Positions 11,101-21,900 of a stretch of DNA of 64,000 bases are shown here, one piece after another (positions within the stretch are counted from its first letter, which is position 1; the number at the start of each line of letters is the position of its first letter). Source of the DNA: Halictus rubicundus (lineage: Eukaryota > Arthropoda > Insecta > Hymenoptera > Halictidae); NCBI RefSeq assembly GCF_050948215.1, contig NC_135158.1:2341822-2405821 (forward strand), read 5' to 3'. The notes beneath the pieces are model-generated. The model did not search any database, was not told the DNA's origin, and saw nothing but the letters and a program-made list of their open reading frames with translations. Made by a program: the position numbers and the translations under genes.

Positions 11101-14100
11101 CGGCAGGAACTTTCGGCGAAATGTTCCGGTAATTTTGGAAGTCTCAAAATACAATCCTTCTGAAATTACTGCACATTAGACTGTGGATCTTTCTGCGAAA
11201 TAAGAATTTATTGCGTCAAGAACCAAATAGAAATCGATTTCTCTGTTTAATAATTTTAACCCCCCGTCTGCAACCTGGGTCGTTTATGACCGGATTATTT
11301 TTCCAAAATATGGACTTCGATATATATTCCAGAATTTTTTTAGATTTTTCGAAAACGTAGATCAGTTAAAAATATAGTTGTAAACGACCCAGTATGCGGA
11401 CAGCGTCGATGAATATAAGGTTGCAGTCGGAGGGTTAATAAGTTAGAAGTAATGCATGGATATTCCATGTTTCAAATTGCGGCACCAGTGATTTCTCGAT
11501 ATACATATGTCGCCAAAGCCTGGACGACAAACGTCGCGGAATTATCCCCACTACCGCGGGGTATACCCCGTGAGGGGCCGCGAAGCTCGAGGGGCCTCTA
11601 GCGTCTCCTGCACGATACACGACGCTGGCAAGACGAGTGTTGTTGACATATATCGAGAATTCACTGTACTCATGTTTGTCACAAATGCGTAAAATCCACG
11701 GTCTATTTATCAAGATGTCGTGTCGCAACAGGGTTGTCAGGTCTATCGTTCACGCCATTTCCGTTGATCTCTCCGTTGGTCACAGTGACAGAGCCTAAGT
11801 TCAGGAAACCGTGTCAAAGCAACGCAGTGTGAGAGACAGTAATCATTTTCGCCAACCAGTGGCCCCGCAGCCCGTTAATCTCGCGGACTTTCGCGAAGCA
11901 CAAAAGCGCAGCTCGTCGGAAGCGAGAGGTGGCGATTGTTCAGGCTTGCTCGCTTGTTATCCGCGAGAGGGGGAGCCAGCCTCGAATCGCGACCCCCAAT
12001 TAGGGGATAAGCGTTAGAATTTCCTTCGTCCGCCCCTCCCTTTCCTCGTTTCCTCTATGTTCTCGGAAAGCACGCGGAATAAGCAGCCCGGGAACCGCGA
12101 GGCTCCGTTAATTGGAACGCGTCGTTCATTGAAAATACCAGCGGCGAGGGGAGAAAAAATCTGGGGGAGGAAGAGCAACGTCGGTGAAATCCCGAAGCTT
12201 TTCTTCGAAAGGAGAAAACTCGAGGGAAATCGCGAGGTTTTTCTTCTTCTTCTTCTTCTTCTTCTTCGCGATAGGAGAGAAAATTGGGGAAATTGCGACT
12301 CTTTTTCCGTTTCAAAAGGGGGAATAAAGAAAAATCGGGGGAAATCGCGAAGCTTTCATTTTTCACTTGAAGTGGGGAATGAGAAAGGTGTTTCTTAAAA
12401 ATACCAGAGGAAGAGTAATCGCGAGGCTTTTTCTGTCCTTCGAAAGCGGGGGAAAAGAAATATTACGAAAATGGCGAACCTCGTTTTTTCTTCGCCAAAG
12501 AAAATTAAATCTTCAATTGAAAATTGCGAATTTTCTTTCTCCTTCGAAAGGGAGGTGGGACATCGCAAAGCTGTTTCTTTGAAACGGGGGGGCAGGAAAA
12601 ATTACCAAGATTTTCCTCTTCGTCAAAAAGTGGGGAGAAGAGAAAAATCGGGAATATTGCAAAGCTTTTTTCCTCCTACGGAAGGGGGGAAGAGAAAAAT
12701 CGGTGGAAATCGCGAAGCTGTTTCTTGTTCGAAAGGGAGGGAAGAGAAAAATCGGGGGAGAAAATCGCGAAGCTTTTTTTCTGTTTGAAAAGGGGGGAAG
12801 GTCTCTCGCATGCGATCCGTGGCACCGTTGATGCGTGCGTGTGCGGCGAGCTAGCTAGTGCGTAAAGATTTCGTGTCTCTCTACGTCTTACCAGAGAACA
12901 GTTCGTTCGTTAACGAGCAACGAAATCGGCCGCTGCCATCTTGCTATCTCGTAACACACTCGTGCAGCGCTTTATTATTTGGACAGTACAATTAGAATAT
13001 CGGTTTTCGGTAGTGGTGTCGTGTCTCGTCGCGATTCTCGGTTCTCCTGAATCGTGCGTGCGTGTGTGTGGTTCCTGTTCGTGTATCTGTGTTGTGTTGG
13101 TTTTGATCCTTTCGAGGTAAGAGGATCGTTTCAGATGTTTCGCGATGCTATTCTGTCGATCGATGACGGTGTGAAGTTTAGTGGAGGAGAAGAACAACAA
13201 TCTAAACAGAGAAAGAGGGTTTTCGCCGTGTCGGGGACGAAATTGCAGCTGCGTTTCCTCGTTCGTTTCATATTTATTTACAGAACGTTCGAAACGGATT
13301 GTATTGATTCGACGATGCCGAAAGGGTTTCGATAGGGAACGAGGAAACGCAGTTTGGGGTGGGTACGCTAAGTCACAAACAAACTACGACACAACAGCGA
13401 GAACGGCACGGTACGACTCGAAAGCACCAACATCGTCTTCTTCTTCTTCGTCATCGGTCTCGCCTCCTCACGATATGCGACTCGCGTACGACCGAGAGAA
13501 CCAGGGACACCAGCAAAAAACGGAATCAATCGATAGAATTAATCCCGGTGAACGGATAATGGGAGTCGAGTGGCCTTCCGAGGTTCGACGCAACAGGAAG
13601 ATAACGAGCGGCCTCCTTAACCTGTTAACCAGATGTCTCGAGGCCGTGCAATTACGATTTCGAGGGCCGGCATCGATATTATTTCAAAACTAATCGGAGA
13701 ACACCAATCGAACTGGACGGTCTCGTTCATTTATTCTCTAATAATACGGTCGCCCTCTTAATCTTTCTTTAAAATACGTTTCTGAATTTTTGAAAAACTT
13801 TTCGTTCGAAAATGTCTCGAAACATAATTGTAACGAATTCAGACAAATCATCGTTAGTTTTAACACGTTGACCGCCATGTCACCCATATGTGGGCGACGG
13901 AATTGTTTGTCCAGGTTTTAAAATGAATTTTTACGTTAATATATTCATTGTACCAAATTTGATTGGGATCTGTAAAATGCAAGGAAGTTGGAGGTCTATT
14001 CAATATCATACATTAAATAACTTACTTTGATTTTATGGAATTTTTGAGGTATCTAGTTTGGCAGTCAAAGTGTTAATGAGGACTAAGAAGACTGTACAGG

Positions 14101-14437
14101 TGCTCCTAGCACTCGTTCATTCGATCCAAACACGCTATAAAATGTCTATACAAACGTTTGTAATGAATGCAGTCAAATCGCGACTCTTATCGAATTCCTC
14201 AACGTCTCAAATCACGAAGCAAAATTTCTGAATGACGATTTACGTGTGTTCAGGACTCCGTTGCGTCGAACTTGAAACCAGTGACCGCTCGAAGGCAAAT
14301 GAACGATGGAAGAAGAGAGAAGGAAAAAGAACACGGCCGAATAAACGGTGTGATTCGAGCCAGAAGAATATAGGAGAAACGGAGAAAGAGGTAAAGAGAG
14401 CTGTTTTTGTTGATTGTTTTGGTGTGTGGGCGTTTGT

Positions 14438-14483
<46 letters not shown>

Positions 14484-17400
14484 CTGTACACAACGGTGAG
14501 AGATGCGGGCAGATAGAAGAGAAGACAGACAACGAAAGAGTTAGAAATTGATCGTTGATCCTCTACCGAGGCCGTCGGACGATCCCTCAGCCACGTCGCT
14601 AAGGGTACGTCGATGCTTGTTCCCGCCTTTGGTCGCCTGCAGGTGACACGACATAAGCAAGATGGCGGCGGCACGTGCCGCACCTGCTCTCGACGCTGGT
14701 ACCAGGGGACCACGGCTACAGCTGCTGCTGGGCCTCCTGGTGTACGCGTAGGTCAACGGCCCTCCACCTGTGCTGCTTCTTTCGCTGGATCGGGAGGACG
14801 GTCGGCCGCCGTGAAGCGTCAGTGGTATACCTGTTGGAGTTTCAGTGTCATTTTTCCCCTTTGTTCGATTGCCCGATCGAGGATGCATCGTCCTTGCTTC
14901 TCACCGTCTTCGAAGAAGCCTGTCAACCCTCGCGCTACCAAGCACAGAACTTTGTTTCTTTGTGTCATTGTTTGTGGAGAATAGAGTATCATAGTTTCCA
15001 TTTCAATTAAATACCTCGGTAGCGCGAGGATCAACCCTCGCCCAGCCGATTTCGAATCGTTTGCGATCCATGTTTTGCTCGTGCGCCTTACGCTTTCAAT
15101 ATCTATCGCACCTTTTAACCATCGCGTAATGCTCAGAAAATTCGGATATTTATGTCTTGAGATCATTCTCAAATTGTTTCATTAACCCCTCGCTGCACAA
15201 TTTATTTATGTGTTTATTTACGTATAGAACTTATTTGTCGTTCGTACACTGCCGGGCAAAATTAAAGGATCTCTCAGTTTTGAAACGAAAATTTCCCGTC
15301 TTCACGTTGTTACAACTTCACGAAAAATCGTCGTAGAATATTCGTTCTGGTCTCGTTTTAAAGCTTGAATCTTCTGCTTTCGTAGTCCGCTGTTCGTTTT
15401 CCTTGACAACATTTCTTACACTACGTAACGGGTGGCAAAGTGAGCGTATTTTATAAAAATTTTTGTAAATAATGAACCCAACGTGGATTTGAAGATTGGA
15501 GTTTCAGCTTTAAAATGACCGCTCGATGGTTGCTGTGCGTTTGTTTTTGACCATGTTATTGAACATTGAATGAAAAGTGTGCCGCCGACACGGAGAAACA
15601 AGAAAGTATGCTCACTTTCTCACCCGTTACATAGCGTAGAAAATTTTGTTCAGAAATTCGAACAACGGATTTCGAAAGTAGAAGGTTCAAGCTTTAATAT
15701 GAGACCAGAACGAATATTCTACGACGCTTTTTCATGAAGTTACAACACTTTGGACATGGCGAATTTTTTGATGAAAACGCGATCCTTTGATTTTGCACAC
15801 CACTGTAATTTCCTAAAAGAAGAATGTTTGTATCTCTTCTATATCTATACAGGGCGTTTCCAAACTCATGGTAAAGATTCTACGTGCAGAAACAAGTCGA
15901 AAAGAAAGAATATAATTTTTTTGTTTAACGTCTGGTTTCAGAGAAAAATGAGTCTGAAGATCCGTTGGGTTAGTACTTGCAGTAGAATTGGTCAGCCACG
16001 GTCAGACGCCTATTCAATAGGACGCGTAACCAACGAGTTTTCAATCTGAATTTTCTCCGAAACGAAGCGTCAAACGAAAAAACTTTATTCGTTTCTTTTC
16101 GCTTATTTTTGCACATAGAATCACTCATGCTTGTGCCATCCATCCCGGGACCCTATGTATATGGACAATAACAGAATTTGATTGGATTTATTGAAATTTT
16201 ATCTGAACAGTGCACCAGGATCGAACAATTTCCTCTTGTCTTGTTATTACAAGCGTCACTAGATAATCCATCCTGGTCAATCTATGGCAGTTTTCAACCT
16301 TTTGCACAGTGAGGTCGCCTCTGACGTGACCACACTATTTTTTTTGCCTTGAAACTCTCAAATCACCTATGGCGTGACAATGTTATATTTCTACAGGAAA
16401 ATAATTATAGTGCAAAGGGTTAAGCAAACTTCTTCACTTCTTCATCACAAGCATTTTCCAAACAAATCGCTTCCTCCTTTCCACTATAAACATCGTTAGA
16501 TAATATCATCGATTTGAAAAGAGAATGAGAAGACTGGCATGGGTCAAAGATGACCCATGTCGTTTGCTGCGTTAGTCTTTTCAATCGGCTGTTCAAGGGT
16601 TAATTGGACATGAAAACTAAGCGTGTAAAGTGATCGAAGAAGAGTAAGTGAAATAGAGTCAGTGAAGTGGGGGAGTGAGAGAAATTAAATCCTATATGCA
16701 CAGTAAAGTGAGCAGAGCGATTTAACCCTCTGGACTCGAATGACGACTCCGAGGCGCCAATAAAAATAATTCGAAACATTTTTACCAATACCAGATTAGC
16801 GTTTAATAAATTCCTAAAAAATTATGCTCGGAAAATTCAACATTCCAGAAAGAAATTTCGTTGGAGAAAACGAGTTCTGGAATACAAAATAGCTTCGAGT
16901 GCAGAGGGTTAATCAATCCTACCGCGTTCTTTGGGCGTTCAATAAACTACAGATGTGCAGAGTGCACGGATCAAGCTGGAACAAAAATCGCTAAAATAAA
17001 TCGCGCATCGCGAACCGAGTCGAGCGACGAAACCGAATCAAAGTAGCGCGAACAAACGAGCCCGTGTAAACCATCGAGCGCGTATTTGCAGGTTGTCGGC
17101 GATTGTTAACCCTGCGGTAATAGCAGAGCGCCGTCGAGTTTTCCTCGAAATAGAACGAAGCGGAGATTGGAGTGCTCCTCGCCGATACTTAAAGTTATTG
17201 ATTCCTCGGCGAGGACGGCGCGTCGTAATGGAATATGCCGCGGTACCGTTCGCTCTGAGTATCGTCGTGATCCACCGTGTCGTTCTCTCGATCGTTAACG
17301 CGCGCGATCGCTTCGTTAAATTTCGATCGTCGTCTCACACGTCCCCGTTGATCCATTGATCCTCGAGACGCCGATACCTAGGCTGTTGTTTCAGAAAAAT

Positions 17401-18920
17401 AGAGCTACTCACCCGTGTCGCTGGAGAACAGCATGGGCGGCGCGTGGTTCGCGTTGGCATAGTGCCGCGGCCTTGTGTATCTCGCGCGGCTGAACAACTT
17501 GAGCACGAAGCATATCATCCCCGTGAATATCGCGATTCCCGATGCTATGCAGAGCAGGGTCGGAATATCCGTAGTTATCAGCACCAGATCTGCCAACAGA
17601 CGCTTCCGATTCACAAACACTTCCTCGAAGAATCGAAAAAGTTCGCGCCGCCATAGTGCGACCAGTAAGAAGCATAACTGGACGCGCCAATCGTCACCGT
17701 TATTCTCGATTCCACGGACTAACTCTTTCGGATAAAGCCACATTTATTTTCAACGGATTGTAACAATCGCAAAAAAAAATGATTGCTGGTTAAACGAGCG
17801 TTTACCGGATCGTTAACGTCAATTAACCAGGTGTGCGAAGCAGACGATGCAAACATCGAATAATCCAGCGATTTCTGGACGATTCAGTGATTTCCAGAGC
17901 GCCGTTCGCATAGCTTTTGTTTCGCGTTTTAATGGAAACTCGCCAGGCGATTATTTCGGGTCCCGATAACGTTCGAACGAGGCTGTCGATTAGCCGACAA
18001 ACGACGGTGTATACCTTCGGCGCAGAACACCTTCTTGTTAGGCCTGGACAGGGAGACCTTATGGTAGCCATTCTCGCAGTCGCACACAGCATGGTGCTGC
18101 ACTTGGGTGCAGGTCGAGTGCTGATCCGAAAAAGTGCACGTCGCGCGATAGAAGCACTGCTCCCCGAGTCTTTTGGCTGCAACAAAACCGGATCGTCGTT
18201 CGATTACTCGACCCACACTACTTCTCGATCGTCCGACCCAATCGGGCACTCCTCTACTGGCAACTCGGACAACATTCTCACACGTTTCTACAAACTTCCA
18301 CGCGAACACACAATTTATACCACGTTTACTTTTACCGATAAAATTAATTTTGTGGTATATCACGGACGTACAATGAAACTAGTGTAAAATTACCACAAAT
18401 GCAATTTTATTATTTTTCTAACGCAACCACGCGAATCGGAAAATTGATGTAGCATTAGCGGATCCTGTTCATAGTATTCTATCGGTTGAGTTGAGCAAAA
18501 AATTGGAACCGTCAAATAATTCTTCTTAATTCACCGGCAGCCTTTTGTTGGGTTTAATCGAGTTTCCCAGGCAACAATTCGCGTTCCAGAAAAACGCGAG
18601 GCGCCGTATAATAGAAAGCAGCGGGAACGCGCGCGGATCAATTATCATTCGAAACTCGAGGGGGAGAGCCAATGAATGCTCGTTTGAAACAGATAGGAGG
18701 ATCAGCGCGTTGGTCCGTGACAGGCGTTTGAATAACCAAGCGTCAAAACGGGTCGGGCACGCGAGAGGAGGAGCGGAACACAAAACGTTCTATTCACGGC
18801 GCGTCGAACAATCGTTTAAAGACGACGGGCAGCTTCCTCGACATTTATTTTCCCTCTTCCCCCGTTCCCTCGCTCATTCTCTCACTCCGACACCCTCTCA
18901 TTCTCTCCCTTTCTCTCACG

Positions 18921-18962
<42 letters not shown>

Positions 18963-21900
18963 CTCTTTCTGTCCGCGTTACCATGGAGTTTTTGATATCG
19001 GAACGACCTACTTGAACGTGGATCGCGTGCTACATACGTTTGGCACATCCTTTGCTAGGCCCAAGACGAACCGGATGGAACTTCTCGCACTCGCAGTGAC
19101 CGGTGACCGCGTCGCAGACCACGTGCAGCAGCTCCGGATTGCACGAGTCATCGCACGGCGAGCCCAGGTACTGTCCCTTCGCTGGAAACACGATGCCAAT
19201 CGATAGTTTTGCACGGCGCACCCCGGTTCTAAATAAATTATCAGATGTCCGCGAATAGCTCGCCGGTCGACCGTCTTTTCGGGGACGAGACCGACGATCC
19301 AGGACCCTCGCCTCGCCGCAATTTATAGACACGATTCCTCCAATCTCGACTACGACGGATCTGTGCCGAGCCGCGAATATGTGGGCGGCTTCGCAGAAAA
19401 TTTGATATGCCTGCTGCGATCGCGTTTTTACCCCGAACGGGTTAAATCGTTCCTTGGAGATGCAGGCTGCGGACCTTCGTGCGAAAGTTCAGAATAAAAT
19501 TCTCTTGGGCAATTTATAAATATAAATATTTTCTACCTCAATAAACTAGAGCGAAACACAAGTTCATTTTCTGTCTGAATATGTTGAATAAATCTAATAA
19601 TACGTTTTTGCTGTTTCAAATTTCAGCTCATTTTTGTCATAAATTCGCGACATCCGCAGTCTGATGATCTAAAAATGCCGCAGCCTGTTCGCCAGAAACT
19701 GGAGAACACAATAAATAATTCAACGGAATGAACTGCGTTATCCGCTAATTAATCGCATTTACTTCCCCAGATCCGAAGCGAGCGTTTCAGAAAGAAAGAG
19801 GATATAGTGTTTCATTCTGCGGTCGCTTTAGACCCATTCTCTGTCCTTTATCGTGCAACAAGCTTTCCCGCTGACGTCTCCTGGCAGACTAATAAAAAGA
19901 GAAGGCATTGTCGTGTACGCTATCCGTTCGATCAAAAGACGCCGCGTGCTTCTTTGCAATCGAGGATCCTTTCCTTCCATGTACACCCTAGATCCCAGAG
20001 GAACCATGATCCCCGCCTTGCTAGGACGGTTCTTGTTTAGGGAATTACCGCGTTAACTTTTCTCTGGGCTAATTACGCCGTTTGCGAGAGAAGCTACCAG
20101 GCCCGGGCAACTCGCCAGACGACTCCCTATCGATTCCACCTTAATTACGGTATTACAGCGTTATTAAATGTTTCTGGGACCAGCCTGTGCACCGAGGCGC
20201 CTGCCATTATCTTCGTTGGCCGACGTTCAGAACCGTGTCCGCGATACTACTCTAACACCCTCCATTAAGCTTCTTCCGAATCGCGCGACTGGGACGAGAT
20301 CCTGCGATTAGGTGTGTTTTATGCCTCTTTTATTGGGAAGATAGATTCAGTGGATGGTTTTTTAACACACCATCTAATTGTTCGTTAATTTTTTAAAATG
20401 TATTTTTATTGCACAACATTCGATTGGAATTCGTCGACAGGGAATGTGTGGCCACGTGATGCTTTTAAAATACTGGGTCTAAACGGACCCATGCTCCACA
20501 CGCAAATGCTTGATTTTGTAGGGTTTAGGGAAGAGCGATTAAAAGTGTGTGTTCTGAGAGGTGTGATGGAAAATATAGATTTTATAGGGGATGTTTTTTT
20601 AAAAGATTACGAAGATTGAGGACATCTATTTTAGTCGTTGTTGATTAGAGTAGGTGTTATCGTTCTGGTCAATGTTCGTGACACGTTTCGTTGATCGATA
20701 TTTGATTTTATTGGTATAATTTATGAAGACATGAAGATTGATTCTTGCAACTAGAACTGGACGGAATTGAACGAGGCCTGACAATATTGAACTACGTTCT
20801 ATTTCAACCCGTATGGGATTTATTTATTAGCTATAGATTTGTTTATATATTCAGAGTTAGGAAGAGTCGAAGATTGACTGCTACAATTCAGGTACTAGAA
20901 TTGAATCTACTTCATCAGGGTCTGACCTATTCCATCAGGCTTATACCACCCCTGTTTCAACCCTCAAAGTTTTCTAACTTGAAAGAAAGGATGATTGTTA
21001 AATTCTAACATGAAATAAAGGTTAAAACTACCCTATCAAAATCGATACTGTGCTATTAGATTTGAAACAAATCCTGCTTCAACCCTTATATTTTTCTCTT
21101 GGCAACCACGGTAGACTTTTTGAATCAATAATTAAATATAACACGAACCAAGGGTTGGTCACTAAACCTACCCCATCGGAATCGAACCTATGCCATAAGG
21201 TTCGAACCTACCCCATCAGGCTTGAACCAACCCCTATTTCAAGCCTTATATTTGCCCCCGACTATCGCAGCACGCTTTTTAAATCAATATTTAAATATAA
21301 CACGAACCAAAAAGTTGGTCACTATAGCCACCCCATCAGAATTGAATCTGCGCTGTCAGACTCGAACCCACCCCACCAGACTCGATCCAATTTCCACTGC
21401 AACCCCTGCAGTATCTATCTAAAACCCACAACAAATTCCTCTGACCAGTATCCAATTTTGAACCACCAGAAACCTAAATTACCAAGCAAAATAAGAAACC
21501 TACCCCCGATTAGAACCGAACCAACTCTTTCACTCTGGCCCCTCGAGAATCAATTGGCCCGCGCGTTTAACAGCGTTAAACCGAAGTTGGGGGTGCGCAG
21601 ACTTTCTCACGTGAAGAATAGAATCCCCGAGGCTCCCCTTAGCGTTCTAAAGGGGGTAGCTGGCGATTACGATGGTGACCTCGTTCGGCGGGTCCACGGG
21701 GCTTGATTTGCCGGTGTTTCTCGAGCCGGTTATCGAGCTCTGCTGCAAGTGGGACTCGACTGAATGGTACGAACAAAAAAGCAGAGGTGAATGACGCACA
21801 GTTTTCCCTTTGCTAACCTTTCCCTCGACTTACTCTCCCTCTCTCTCTTTCTCTTCTTTTCTCTTTCTGTTGCTCCCCGCGGAGGGAACAGGCCGAAGAA

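Larger units (their letters stand above)
8682..14683 (-). other. 6-kb intron of the unrecognised membrane-protein gene
   Basis: Intron between exons 5 and 6. It holds a small inverted-repeat element at 9064-9162, one copy of a 180-bp inverted-repeat element at 11486-11666, a purine-rich tandem array at 12180-12800, a possible plus-strand 5' exon at 12800-13117 and a (TG)n run at 14433-14480. No protein-coding gene is supported. Confidence 0.6.

Noticed and set aside
12055..12865. Overlapping Lys/Arg/Phe-rich open frames on both strands
   Set aside because: They are products of the purine/pyrimidine tandem array, open in several frames at once.
14240..14713. Alternative minus frame overlapping exon 5 of the unrecognised gene
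   Set aside because: It runs through the (TG)n tract into His-Thr repeats and does not fit the incoming splice phase.
21050..21706. Plus-strand 218-codon open frame
   Set aside because: It lies over a degenerate tandem repeat and its 'protein' simply mirrors the repeat unit.
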